From assembly GCF_900198625.1 (NCBI RefSeq), contig NZ_FZPK01000003.1:59477-123476 (forward strand): DNA of 64,000 nucleotides. Reading direction: 5' to 3'. This DNA is from Helicobacter rappini (GTDB lineage Bacteria; Campylobacterota; Campylobacteria; Campylobacterales; Helicobacteraceae). The position numbers and the translations under genes were made by a program. Positions 37,871 through 49,510 of this stretch are shown piece by piece. Each line of letters begins with the position of its first letter. Positions within the stretch are counted from its first letter, which is position 1. Below the pieces are notes generated by a model, which worked only from the letters and a program-made list of their open reading frames with translations, was not told the DNA's origin and did not search any database.

Positions 37871-37987
37871 AACTGCCCCTTTTAAATTAAGATAAAGATT
37901 CTGTATTTTACAAAAACTCTTTTAGATTAAAGCCATAAAAATTCTAAGATTAGAATCTAGCAAGTGTTAAGACTTTAAAATCATAAA
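37871..37987 (-). repeat. Array intergenic unit 1 (terminator-like hairpin plus promoter)
   Basis: 117 bp, nearly identical to the other array gaps. On the minus strand: an ATTCTAA/TTAGAAT inverted repeat (37941-37956) followed by Ts, then a TGTAAAAT -10-like element (37905-37912), then AAAGGGGC as SD for copy A. Confidence 0.65.
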
Positions 37988-38425
37988 TTATTTAGAATCA
38001 CTTTTAAGGCATATTTTTTGTAGATATTTATATGCTTCTTCATCGCTAGTATTGCTAATCTCTGCTAAATCTTTATTTGTTAGGGCTTTATCATTAAAGC
38101 ATTTACCGCTTATAAACTCGCCATTCTCAACTTTAAGCAAAGCTAGTAGTTTTTTATCTGTTGTATAGAATCTTGTGTCCCCTTGAGGCATATCGTTTAA
38201 AAATGACATCTCTATGTGTAAATTCCCCATTTTATCATACCCTTTTGCTATACCTTCTACCTTACCATTTTTATATGGTGTTTCTACCCAAATATTCCCA
38301 TTTTGATAATATTGTCTCTCTGCACAACCGCTTATTTTGTCTGCGTGATTTTCGCATTCTTTTAACATGGTTGTATCTACACTATGAAATGAGAGAAAAC
38401 CTATAAACACACTTTTTAGCAACAT
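37988..38425 (-). CDS. Exported MORN-repeat protein, array copy B (short form)
   Basis: 145 residues, the shortest intact copy. The first 24 residues are the same as in copies A and D (MLLKSVFIGFLSFHSVDTTM, then LKEC). Only two 24-residue repeats remain (one starting QYYQNGNIWVETPYKNGK) plus the cap FYTTDKKLLALL, then GKCFNDKALTNKDLAEI and the terminal ICLKSDSK. Loss of repeat units by unequal exchange is the simple explanation. Confidence 0.85.
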   Translation of the reverse strand: MLLKSVFIGFLSFHSVDTTMLKECENHADKISGCAERQYYQNGNIWVETPYKNGKVEGIAKGYDKMGNLHIEMSFLNDMPQGDTRFYTTDKKLLALLKVENGEFISGKCFNDKALTNKDLAEISNTSDEEAYKYLQKICLKSDSK

Positions 38426-38543
38426 AATTGTCCTTTAAATTAAGATAAAGATTCTGTATTTTACAAAAATTCTTTTAGATTAAAGTCTAAAAGATTCTAA
38501 GATTAGAATCTAGTAAGTGTTAAGATAGTTTTAAAATCATAAA
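38426..38543 (-). repeat. Array intergenic unit 2
   Basis: 118 bp. Perfect inverted repeat AGATTCTAA/TTAGAATCT (38492-38511), the shared TGTAAAAT element and AAAGGAC before the copy B start. Confidence 0.65.
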
Positions 38544-39416
38544 TTATTTAGAATCACTTTTAAGGCATATTTCTTTTAAATAGTTAATTGCTTTGCCAGC
38601 ATTATAAAATCTACCAATCTCTTCTAAATCTTTATTTGTTGGGGATTTATTATTAGAGCATTTGCCATCTATAATCTTGCCATTCTCGGCTTTAAGCAAA
38701 GCAAGTAGCTCTCCATCTTCTGTGTAGTATTTTAAATTGCCATGTGCTTCATCATTTTTATGTGGTATTTCACTTGCTAGATTCCCACTCCCATAATACC
38801 ATTTTTCTATGCCCTCTATTTTGCCATTTTTATATGGTGTTTCACTCGCTAGACTCCCATTCTCATAATACCACTTTGCCATGCCTTCTTTTTTGCCATT
38901 TTTATATGGTGTTTCTACTCCTAGATTCCCATTCTCATAATACGACTTTACCATGCCGTCCTTTTCACCATTTTTATATGGCGTTTCTATCCAAAGATTC
39001 CCATTTGAATAATATTCTTTTTCTATACCTTCTTTTTCACCATTTTTATATGGTATTTCAATCTTTAGATTCCCATTTTCATCATACCGCTTTTCTATGC
39101 CTTCTATTTCACCATTTTTAAATGGTGCTTTTCTCCAAAGATTCCCATTCTTATAATACACTTTGGCTATGCCTTCTACTTTACCATTTTGATATGGTGT
39201 TTCACCCATAAGTTTGCCACTTTCATAATATGTTTTTGCTATACCATTTGCTTCATTATTTTTGTATGGTGTCTCACGCCTAAAATTCCCATTTGAATAA
39301 TATGCCCTCTCTACACAACCGCTTATTTTGTCTTCTTCATTTTTACATTCTTTTAGTGTATCTGCATATAAAATAGAAAGTGATAAAAATCCTATAAACA
39401 CACTTTTTAGTAACAT
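38544..39416 (-). CDS. Exported MORN-repeat protein, array copy C
   Basis: 290 residues with a clear signal peptide (MLLKSVFIGFLSLSILYA, cleavage likely before DTLKEC). Eight 24-residue repeats follow, e.g. WYYENGSLASETPYKNGKIE, then the cap YYTEDGELLALLKAENGK, and a tail with GKCSNNKSPTNKDLEEI and ICLKSDSK. The different signal-peptide end compared with A, B and D suggests two subfamilies mixing by recombination. Confidence 0.87.
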   Translation of the reverse strand: MLLKSVFIGFLSLSILYADTLKECKNEEDKISGCVERAYYSNGNFRRETPYKNNEANGIAKTYYESGKLMGETPYQNGKVEGIAKVYYKNGNLWRKAPFKNGEIEGIEKRYDENGNLKIEIPYKNGEKEGIEKEYYSNGNLWIETPYKNGEKDGMVKSYYENGNLGVETPYKNGKKEGMAKWYYENGSLASETPYKNGKIEGIEKWYYGSGNLASEIPHKNDEAHGNLKYYTEDGELLALLKAENGKIIDGKCSNNKSPTNKDLEEIGRFYNAGKAINYLKEICLKSDSK

Positions 39417-39532
39417 ATTTGTCCTTTTAAATTAAGATAAAGATTCTGTATTTTACAAAAACTATTTTAGATTAAAACCATAAAGATTCTAAGATTAGAA
39501 TCTAGTAAGTGTTAAGACTTTAAAATCAAGGG
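39417..39532 (-). repeat. Array intergenic unit 3
   Basis: 116 bp. Perfect inverted repeat AGATTCTAA/TTAGAATCT (39484-39503), the shared TGTAAAAT element and an AAAGGAC SD in front of copy C. Confidence 0.65.
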
Positions 39533-40405
39533 TTATTTAGAATCACTCTCTTTAAGGCATATTTTTTGTAAATAGTTAATTGCTTTTTCAATGTCGTTAA
39601 TATCAATCTCGTCTATTTCTTTGTCTGTCAAGACTTTATCATTAAAGCATTTACCGCTTGTAATCTTGCCATTCTCAGCTTTAACTAAGGCTAGTAGCTT
39701 TTTATCTTCTGTGTAGTATGTCATATCTCCATGAAACAAGTTGTTTAAATGTGGTATTTCTGCCATAAGATTCCCATTCTTATAATACCACTTTACTATA
39801 CCTTCTCTTTTGTTATTTTTATATGGTGTTTCTGTCGCAAGATTCCCATTTTCATAATACCTTTTTACTATACCATCGAATCTACCATTTTTATATGGCG
39901 TTTCTCTCCAAAGATTCCCATTTTCATAATACTCTTTTACTATACCATCGTATTTACCATTTTTAAATGGTGCTTCTCTCTCTAGATTCCCATTTTCATA
40001 ATATTGCTTTGTTAAGCCTTCTCTTTTGTTATTTTTATATGGTATTTCAAACTCTAGATTCCCATTTTCATAATATTGCTTTGTTAAGCCTTCGAATTTA
40101 TCATTTTTATATGGTATTTCAGCCCGAAGCTTCCCATTCTCATCATACAACTTTTCTATACCTTCTCTTTTGTCATTCTTATATGGTGTTTCACTTGCTA
40201 GCTTCCCTTTCTCATAATACTCTTTTGCTATGCCATCTACTTTGCCATTTTTATATGGTGTTTCTATCCAAAGATCCACATTTGAATCATACTCTTTTAC
40301 TACACAACCGCTTATTTTGTCTGCGTGATTTTCGCATTCTTTTAACATGGTTGTATCTACACTATGAAATGAGAGAAAACCTATAAACACACTTTTTAGC
40401 AACAT
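39533..40405 (-). CDS. Exported MORN-repeat protein, array copy D
   Basis: 290 residues. The N-terminus matches copies A and B (FLSFHSVDTTMLKECENHAD). Eight 24-residue repeats, e.g. QYYENGNLEFEIPYKNNKRE, with the cap YYTEDKKLLALVKAENGK; tail GKCFNDKVLTDKEIDEI and ICLKESDSK. The penultimate unit (MAEIPHLNNLFHGD) is close to that of copy A, a sign of sequence exchange between copies. Confidence 0.87.
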   Translation of the reverse strand: MLLKSVFIGFLSFHSVDTTMLKECENHADKISGCVVKEYDSNVDLWIETPYKNGKVDGIAKEYYEKGKLASETPYKNDKREGIEKLYDENGKLRAEIPYKNDKFEGLTKQYYENGNLEFEIPYKNNKREGLTKQYYENGNLEREAPFKNGKYDGIVKEYYENGNLWRETPYKNGRFDGIVKRYYENGNLATETPYKNNKREGIVKWYYKNGNLMAEIPHLNNLFHGDMTYYTEDKKLLALVKAENGKITSGKCFNDKVLTDKEIDEIDINDIEKAINYLQKICLKESDSK

Positions 40406-40524
40406 AACTGCCCTTTTAAATTAAGATAAAGATTCTGTATTTTACAAAAACTCTTTTAGATTAAAGCCATAAAAATTCTAAGATTAGAATCTAGCAAGTG
40501 TTACAATAGCTTTAAAATCAAAGA
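40406..40524 (-). repeat. Array intergenic unit 4
   Basis: 119 bp. Inverted repeat ATTCTAA/TTAGAAT (40475-40490), the shared TGTAAAAT element and AAAGGGC before copy D. Almost base-for-base the same as unit 1. Confidence 0.65.
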
Positions 40525-41440
40525 TTATTTAGAATCACTTTTAAGGCATATTTTTTGTAAATAGTTAATTGCTTTGCCAGCACTATAAAATCTACCAATC
40601 TCTTCTAAATCTTTATTTGTTGGGGCTTTATTATTAGAGCATTTACCGCTTGTAATCTTGCCATTCTCGGCTTTAAGCAAAGCAAGTAGCTCTTCCATCT
40701 TCTGTGTAGTATTTTAAATTGCCATGTGCTTCATCATTTTTATGTGGTATTTCACTTGCTAGACTCCCACTCTCATGATACCACTTTGCCATGCCTTCTC
40801 TTTCGCCATTTTGATATGGTGTTTCTATCCAAAGATTCCTATTTGAAAAATATTCTCTCTCTACACAACCGCTTATTTTATCCGCTTCGGTTTTGCATTC
40901 TTTTAGTGTATCTGCATATAAAGTAGAATTAGAATCACTCTCTTTAAGGCATATTTCTTGTAGATATTTATATGCTTTTTCATAGCTAGCCTTGTTCATC
41001 TCTGCTAAATCTTTATTTGTTAGGGCTTTATTATTAAAGCATTTACCGCTTGTAATCCTGCCATTCTCAGCTTTAACTAAGGCTAGTAGCTTTTTATCTT
41101 CTGTGTAGAGTTTTATATCCCCATGCAATATATCATTTAAAACTGATGCTTCTAACGCCAAGTTTCCATTTTCATAATGATACCATTTTTCTATACCTTC
41201 TCTTTTGTTATTTTTATATGGTGTTTCTATCCAAAGCTTCCCATTCTCATAATACCATTTTTCTATACCTTCTTGTTTGTCATTTTTATATGGTGTTTCA
41301 ATCTCTAGATTCCCATTTTCATAATACTCTTTTACTACACAACCGCTTATTTTATCCGCTTCGCTTTTACACTCTTTTAGTGTCTCTGCATGTAAAATAG
41401 AAAATGAAAACAAAGCTATAAACGCATTTTTTAGTAACAT
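40525..41440 (-). pseudogene. MORN-repeat array copy E: two paralogues fused and then frameshifted
   Basis: It opens with a good signal peptide (MLLKNAFIALFSFSILHA, then ETLKEC), three repeats and a cap and tail ending ICLKESDS. Where other copies have a stop, the frame runs on into STLYADTLKECKTEADK, the N-terminus of a second copy minus its signal core. Two more repeats and part of the cap follow. One extra T near 40690-40692, compared with copy C (38708-38716), shifts the frame to a stop at 40673, leaving 255 residues; the matching tail (GKCSNNKAPTNKDLEEI) remains out of frame down to 40525. First copy in the direction of transcription. Confidence 0.8.
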
Positions 41441-41757
41441 ATTTGTCCTTTAAAATTAAGATAAAGATTCTGTATTTTACAAAAACTCTTTTAGATTAAA
41501 GCCTTAAAGATTCTAAGATTAGAATCTGGCTTTTTCTAAATCAGCATAAATTCTAAGAGAGATATTTTGCATACGATCAAATTATGATAATCATTAGATT
41601 CTAATCCTATTGTGTTCCAAAGCCATAAAGGTGTAGAACTAACCACCAAATCTTAATGTAGATTCTAATAATATCATATAGATTAACTCATGAATTAGGG
41701 CTTCTATAACACAAACACAGCTTTTTGCTTTTATAGAATCTTAGAAGAAAAATCCAA
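41441..41757. other. 317-bp gap with the array's first promoter and a Fur-box-like site
   Basis: The proximal part repeats the array unit (inverted repeat at 41508-41527, TGTAAAAT, AAAGGAC before copy E). At 41580-41598 AATTATGATAATCATTAGA matches 15 of 19 positions of the classical Fur box. No gene is seen. Confidence 0.45.
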
Positions 41758-43855
41758 TCATTTAGCATTATATATTCTCCATGATATGGAGTAATTAAAG
41801 AGTTCTCGATACAGATTCTCAAAGTCTTTATTATCTTGCAGCAGAAAGCTTTCATCTAATGCATGTAAGCCAAAGGCTTTTTTAGAATCTGTGTTTATCT
41901 CTTTATCTTTCCATAGATACCCAACCCCTGCTTGTGTAGGATAAATCCCATTATCATCAATCCATACTGATCTATTGAATCCAAACTCATATTGCTTATT
42001 ATCCACCTTGCCTAGCATATTGCGTCCGCCCACACTCATATATGTCGCATTTGATAGGCTCAAAGCATAGAGTGTAGGCAGTATGTCTTTGTGCGAACCC
42101 ACACGAGATGGATTATAATGCAGGTTTATTTGATAGGCTTGTGGGATATAGATATAAAAAGGCACACTGAAGTTTAGGGCTTTATCCGTGTTTGGATTTG
42201 GTCCAAGATTTCTTAAGCGATGATCGCCTGTTGCACTTATAATTGTATTTTTTGCGAGATTTGATTGCTTGATTCTATCCATAAAATCCCCAAAGGCATT
42301 ATTAGCATATTGATATAGTTTTATCGGCAATATGAGATTGTCTTGCTCTTTTTGTGTTAGTTTATCTGCCAATTCGCTAGGAAATGAAAGTGGCATAGGC
42401 GAAAAAGTGTGCGGTAATAGATGAGGCGGATGATTGCTTGTGGTAAGGATAGCAATAAAGGTTGGCTTTGTAGCACTACTTAGAATCTCAAACGCAAGTC
42501 TATATACATACTCATCAGGCACACCCCATGAGTTAGAATCTTGCTTACTTTCTGGATACTTCTCCATCAGCGTAAGGGCATCATAGACTTTATGCGCCCC
42601 TTGTGTCTTTGTGTAGTCTTCTAGTCCCTGCCACTGCCCATAGCCCGAAGTGATATAAAAGACTTCGTATCCAGAATCTGCATATATTGAGAATGGATTG
42701 TAGGGAAGCTTTATATTCTTATATGAACCAAGCGTGATTTGCTCATTTGGACTCTCAAAGAAAAGGGCTACAAATGATGGGGCTGTGCCATCTGCAGCAC
42801 TCAAAAAGCGATAAAATACAAAATCACTCCCAAAATGCTTTCTTAAACTCCCAAGCAAATCATTTGTATCCTTTCTATCATGCACTAATGCATTTATACC
42901 AAAGCTCTCCATAACATTTAAGACAACATGCGGTGGGTTATCTTTTAGAAAGTTAGAATCTGCTGTGGTATGAAAAAGTGGGAAAAGTCTCTCTTGCAAT
43001 TCCTTGCCTCTTTCGATATTTGGCTCTTCAAAGGTCGCATTATTTCTATAATCTTTTAACGCCCATTCAAATGCCATAAGTGGATTTGTGGCGATATGAT
43101 TAAAAATAGGTAATGTAGAAATATGAAAATTATCTGCTTTTATAGGGAAAGTCCCTAAAGTCCCACGCGCTGCGATGATAAGTAGAATAATTAAGCAAAA
43201 ATGAATAGTCCCATAAATAAAAAGCTTGATAGCATTAAATGTGGTGTTTAGTCTTTCTTTTATTGCATTGTATCTTAATGGAATCTTGTAGGCAAAAAGG
43301 GTGATTATCCCGCACAGCAAAGACATTAAGATCCCCCACACAAGCGGATAGTCATGCCACATAATAGAGAGAACGGCTAAAGTATCATCATCTTTTAATC
43401 CAAAAATGAAAATATCAATCTTATTGCCATAGGTTTGGAAGTAATAGAAATTTACAAAGGCTGCCACCATAAAAATAAAGCCAAGTAAAAATGCGTAAAA
43501 TGAAAAGAAAAAGCGACTAAAAGAAGAGAAAAAAGAGTTTAAAGCTACAAAGACTCTAGAGGTTACCCCCCCCCCCGCTTAATTTCACAGATATTTTAAG
43601 AATAGATTCTATAATAAAAGCAATAAGTTTTAGTCCAACAAAAACAAGCATCGCAATGCCAATACTACGCATATCAAGCTTAAAGCCCATAATCCACATT
43701 GCATAAAAATCTTTATGCGTAAAGAGTTCTTCGGGGATAAAATGTGCCACCATAATAGCCCTAGCAGAAGAACAAATTATAAGCAAAATTATAATAAACA
43801 ATAATGTTTGAAAAAGTGTAGTGTAGCTTAGTGTTTTTGTAGTTGTGTTTGTCAT
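41758..43855 (-). CDS. LTA-synthase-like sulfatase-family transferase, phase-variable, OFF by a G11 frameshift
   Basis: Two adjacent frames form one gene. Codons 1-93 from 43855 encode two TM helices (TLLFIIILLIICSSARAIMV and MRSIGIAMLVFVGLKLIAFI) and run into a G11 tract, after which the frame stops (SGGGGNL). The next frame continues with three more TMs and the alkaline-phosphatase-fold domain: Glu in NVMESFG, nucleophile Thr in AADGTAPSF, and the Asp/His pair in SATGDHRLRN. With 10 or 13 Gs the frames join (698 residues with 10). Relatives transfer phosphoglycerol or phosphoethanolamine to surface polymers; the substrate here is unknown. Confidence 0.85.
43566..43576. repeat. Homopolymer C11 (G11 in the coding strand), slip site
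   Basis: Eleven uninterrupted Cs on the plus strand inside the LTA-synthase-like gene. Frame arithmetic: 95 nt lie between the tract and the in-frame ATG at 43470, so 1 mod 3 Gs gives read-through; the observed 11 is out of phase by one. Confidence 0.9.
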
Positions 43856-44148
43856 GAAAATCCTTGTAAATTAAATATGCGTGAGACTTGCAAGGCTTTT
43901 TATTGTTTGTAGATATAGGCATTTAGCGGAAAGCACTAAATTTAACCCTGCAAAATCTTTGTAGATTATGAGAGATGTTAGGTAAAATCTCTCTAATTAG
44001 AATCCATGTTGCACTCAATATAACATTTATTAAAATCTAAAAGACTCTAGACTAAGAGAAATTTATAGGGAAAGATAAGAGACATAATCTTTTGATTACA
44101 CAAATGTATGGCTAGAGTGGTTAGCCAAAAGGATAGCCAACTACTACC
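43856..44148. other. Intergenic interval between the sulfatase-like gene and atpC
   Basis: 293 bp without a gene. It must hold the sulfatase-gene promoter and the end of the atp transcript. A fragment resembling the dispersed repeat (TTGCACTCAATATAACA) is at ~44011-44027; a short GGCTA/TAGCC hairpin is at ~44111-44127. Confidence 0.4.
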
Positions 44149-44523
44149 TTACTTTGTCTCTTCAAGCTTACGCAATGCCCCAGCAATCATAGAAGTATCA
44201 CTTGAAGCGTCTTCAAGCAGTTTTTTAGCTTGTTCTAGTGCCTTTGATAGCTTACTATCACCACCACGAACGCACACTGCACCATCGGCTAATACGCTTA
44301 CTTTATTATTGCTAATGGAAACATGCCCCCAGTTTATTGCTACAAGATCATGACCTGATTCTGAACGAATGTCAATCACGCCTGTTTGTAAAAGCGCTAA
44401 CATATCGCAATGTCCGGGCAGAACGCCAAACTCGCCCTCTTTACCCGGCAAATAGACAGAATTTACCTTGCCATTAAAAATCTCACCATAAGGAGTAACA
44501 ATATCGAGTTGAAAATCTTGCAT
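44149..44523 (-). CDS. atpC: ATP synthase F1 subunit epsilon
   Basis: Central-stalk subunit that couples and inhibits the F1 motor. 124 residues. The N-terminal beta-sandwich is seen as LDIVTPYGEIFNGKVNSVYL, PGKEGEFGVLPGHCDMLALL, and the C-terminal helices as SKLSKALEQAKKLLED. SD AAGGAG before the ATG. Last gene of the atp operon, 12 bp after atpD. Confidence 0.97.
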   Translation of the reverse strand: MQDFQLDIVTPYGEIFNGKVNSVYLPGKEGEFGVLPGHCDMLALLQTGVIDIRSESGHDLVAINWGHVSISNNKVSVLADGAVCVRGGDSKLSKALEQAKKLLEDASSDTSMIAGALRKLEETK

Positions 44524-44535
44524 GAATGCTCCTTA

Positions 44536-46873
<2,338 letters not shown>

Positions 46874-46885
46874 AAGTATGCCTTA

Positions 46886-48403
46886 TTAAATCGCAAAACT
46901 TGTTCTAAACTCACTTAATGCCTTGTTAAGCAAAGATTCTATCTCTTTATCTAGCGCTTTTTTAGAGCTTATATCTTCAAAAATGCTTGGATATTTTGCT
47001 TCAATAAATGGATAAAGCTGTCTTTCAAACTCAACAACCTTATTTGCAGGAATATCATCTAAGAATCCTTTCGCACCGGCATAAATGATAGTTACTTGTC
47101 GCTCAATTGGCAGTGGGCTATATGGTCCCTGCTTTAAGACTTCCACCATTTTTTGCCCTCTCTCAAGCTGTCTTCTGCTTGACTCATCAAGGTCTGAAGC
47201 AAATTGTGCGAATGCTTGTAGCTCCCTAAATTGTGCAAGGTCAAGTCGTAATGTCCCGGCAACTTGTTTTGTTGCCTTAATCTGCGCAGCACCACCAACA
47301 CGCGATACAGATAAACCAACATTGATCGCAGGGCGAATACCAGAGTTAAATAAATCTGTCTCAAGGAATATCTGTCCATCTGTAATTGAAATAACATTTG
47401 TAGGAATGTAGGCTGAAACATCGCCTGCTTGTGTTTCAATGATAGGCAATGCAGTCAAAGATCCAGCACCAAGCTCATCACTCAATTTAGCCGCACGCTC
47501 AAGCAAACGAGAGTGGATATAGAAAACATCACCCGGAAAAGCTTCTCTTCCCGGAGGTCTTCTTAGAATAAGGCTCATTTCACGATAAGCAACAGCATGT
47601 TTTGTAAGATCATCATAGATAATAAGTGCATGTTTGCCATTATCTCTAAAATACTCCCCGATTGTAACACCAGAGTAAGGTGCAAGATATTGCATAGCTG
47701 CACTTGAACTCGCAGAAGCATTCACTACAACCGTGTATTCCATAGCACCATGCTCTTCAAGCTTACGCACAACTTGTGCCACCGTAGATTCTTTTTGTCC
47801 TATGGCAACATAGATACAATAAACACCTTGCCCTTTTTGATTGATAATCGCATCGATAGCAACGGTCGTTTTCCCAGTTTGTCTATCACCAATGATAAGT
47901 TCTCTTTGTCCCCTACCGATAGGCACAAGTGCATCAATAGCTTTAATACCTGTTTGCAGTGGCTCATGCACACTTTTTCGCTGCATAATGCCGGGAGCTT
48001 TTTGCTCGATAAAACGATATTCATTTGATTCTATCGCACCTTTGCCATCAAGTGGCTCACCAACGGTATTTACAACGCGACCTATCACGCTTTCTCCAAC
48101 CGGAATCTTCATAAGGCGATTTAGTCGCTTAACAGTTGTACCTTCTTTAATACCTTTTCCATTACCAAGCACAACAACACCAACACTGCCTTCTTCAAGG
48201 TTAAGCGCTAGTCCCTTTTCACCTGTGTCAAACTCGACCATCTCATACGACATAACATCGTTTAAGCCATATACCTTAGCAACACCATCAGCGTAACTCG
48301 TAACCTTGCCAACTTGACTAATATCAACCTGCAGGTCAAACTGCTCAATCTTTTCGCGGATAATAGAGCTTATTTCTTCGGGTTTCAATTTTGCGGTAAC
48401 CAT
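46886..48403 (-). CDS. atpA: ATP synthase F1 subunit alpha
   Basis: Non-catalytic nucleotide-binding subunit of F1. 505 residues. The P-loop is [20 protein letters not shown], and other signatures are [20 protein letters not shown] and [20 protein letters not shown] (with the conserved Arg finger region). AAGGAGAC precedes the ATG. 13 bp after atpH. Confidence 0.99.
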   Translation of the reverse strand: MVTAKLKPEEISSIIREKIEQFDLQVDISQVGKVTSYADGVAKVYGLNDVMSYEMVEFDTGEKGLALNLEEGSVGVVVLGNGKGIKEGTTVKRLNRLMKIPVGESVIGRVVNTVGEPLDGKGAIESNEYRFIEQKAPGIMQRKSVHEPLQTGIKAIDALVPIGRGQRELIIGDRQTGKTTVAIDAIINQKGQGVYCIYVAIGQKESTVAQVVRKLEEHGAMEYTVVVNASASSSAAMQYLAPYSGVTIGEYFRDNGKHALIIYDDLTKHAVAYREMSLILRRPPGREAFPGDVFYIHSRLLERAAKLSDELGAGSLTALPIIETQAGDVSAYIPTNVISITDGQIFLETDLFNSGIRPAINVGLSVSRVGGAAQIKATKQVAGTLRLDLAQFRELQAFAQFASDLDESSRRQLERGQKMVEVLKQGPYSPLPIERQVTIIYAGAKGFLDDIPANKVVEFERQLYPFIEAKYPSIFEDISSKKALDKEIESLLNKALSEFRTSFAI

Positions 48404-48416
48404 GTGTCTCCTTCTA

Positions 48417-48956
48417 TTAGATTGCTTTTAAAATAAAGTCTTGTAATTCTTGCGTGAATTTATGTTTTAAGAACGCAACTTCAATGCCCAACTCTGTAAC
48501 CTCAAGCTTAATGCCATCTAGAGTGGGATCAATGCTTTGGGTAACTTTTAGTGTCGTGCCTAGTTTCCTGCCAAGCTTATCCTGAATGTTGAGCAGAGAA
48601 TCTTGACCTAATTCTTGTTTCACATAAAGTGTAGCTTGATACACATTAAGGCGACTATCAATAATTTTTTTAAGCTCAAGTGCTACAAAAGGTAGCAAAT
48701 AGATTCTGTCGTTTTTAACAAGAATTGTTAAAAGCTTTTCAGCATAAGGGTTCGCTGTAATATCAACAAGAGATTTTAGAAATGCAAGCTTACTCGTGTT
48801 GTCAATAATAGGCGACATGACAATATCTCTAAATTTGCTTATAGCAAACATTTTATTTATCTCTGCGTATGTGTTATATACCTGCGTAATATTTTCGGCA
48901 TTGCAAACACTAGCTAATGCTTTGGCGTATTTTTTTGCTATAACATGTTCTTGCAT
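48417..48956 (-). CDS. atpH: ATP synthase F1 subunit delta
   Basis: Peripheral-stalk subunit on top of F1. 179 residues. The N-terminal helix bundle starts [20 protein letters not shown], and the C-terminal region ends with [20 protein letters not shown], the family GG-less variant. Its ATG abuts the atpF stop with no gap. Confidence 0.95.
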   Translation of the reverse strand: MQEHVIAKKYAKALASVCNAENITQVYNTYAEINKMFAISKFRDIVMSPIIDNTSKLAFLKSLVDITANPYAEKLLTILVKNDRIYLLPFVALELKKIIDSRLNVYQATLYVKQELGQDSLLNIQDKLGRKLGTTLKVTQSIDPTLDGIKLEVTELGIEVAFLKHKFTQELQDFILKAI

Positions 48957-49487
48957 TTACACCACCTTCTTTTCTAGGATTCCAACATAATCTTTGGATT
49001 CAAGTTTTAAGGCTTGGCTTACAAATGCTTCCTGTAAGATCTCTGCAACAAGCTGCTTTTGTAGCATTTTTTCTTGAAATTCCATTGCTTCTTCATTTGC
49101 TTTTAATAGATTTGCAATTTGTTCTTTCGTTTTCTCTTCAATACGCAATACAGACGCATTTGCTTCTTTTTTGGCAGTAGCAATTATTTCTGCCGCTTGC
49201 TCTTTTGCTTCTTTCAATCGCTGTTGTGCTTTTTCTTTCTTTGCTCTTATCTCATTTACTTTTTCTTGTGTCTGTGAAAGCTTATTTGCGATGCCTTTTG
49301 TGCGTTCTTGCAACATGGACTTAAGCCTATCTGCAAGTAAATACCACATTAATGCCACAAAAATAACAAAGTTTATCAATCTTTCTAGAATGTCAGTTTT
49401 TGAAATATCCATCACATGAGCTTCGCCACTTGCATAGGATATGCTACATAGCACAAAGCACATGAAAGCCATATATATGTATCGCAT
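48957..49487 (-). CDS. atpF: ATP synthase Fo subunit b
   Basis: Peripheral-stalk subunit. With start MRYIYMAFMCFVLCSISYAS (176 residues) AAAGGGA is 6 nt upstream; a GTG six codons earlier is rejected. A signal-like N-terminal segment is followed by the membrane anchor (LINFVIFVALMWYLL, ~37-52) and a long charged coiled coil (QEKVNEIRAKKEKAQQRLKE and on). Confidence 0.95.
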   Translation of the reverse strand: MRYIYMAFMCFVLCSISYASGEAHVMDISKTDILERLINFVIFVALMWYLLADRLKSMLQERTKGIANKLSQTQEKVNEIRAKKEKAQQRLKEAKEQAAEIIATAKKEANASVLRIEEKTKEQIANLLKANEEAMEFQEKMLQKQLVAEILQEAFVSQALKLESKDYVGILEKKVV

Positions 49488-49510
49488 ACTTATCCCTTTA
49501 TACACTAACT

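Noticed and set aside
37200..41400. Regularly spaced repeats resembling a CRISPR array
   Set aside because: The 72-nt period is an exact 24-codon unit inside long minus-strand ORFs encoding MORN-type repeats; there are no unique spacers and no cas genes.
37535..41400. Plus-strand ORFs rich in His/Phe/Leu over the MORN array
   Set aside because: They mirror the repeats in the opposite strand, lack SD sequences and have no known family.
41758..43470. The 570-residue frame as a complete gene starting at MVAAFVNFYYF
   Set aside because: It lacks an SD and two of five expected TM helices, and joins in frame to the upstream ORF if one G is removed from the tract.
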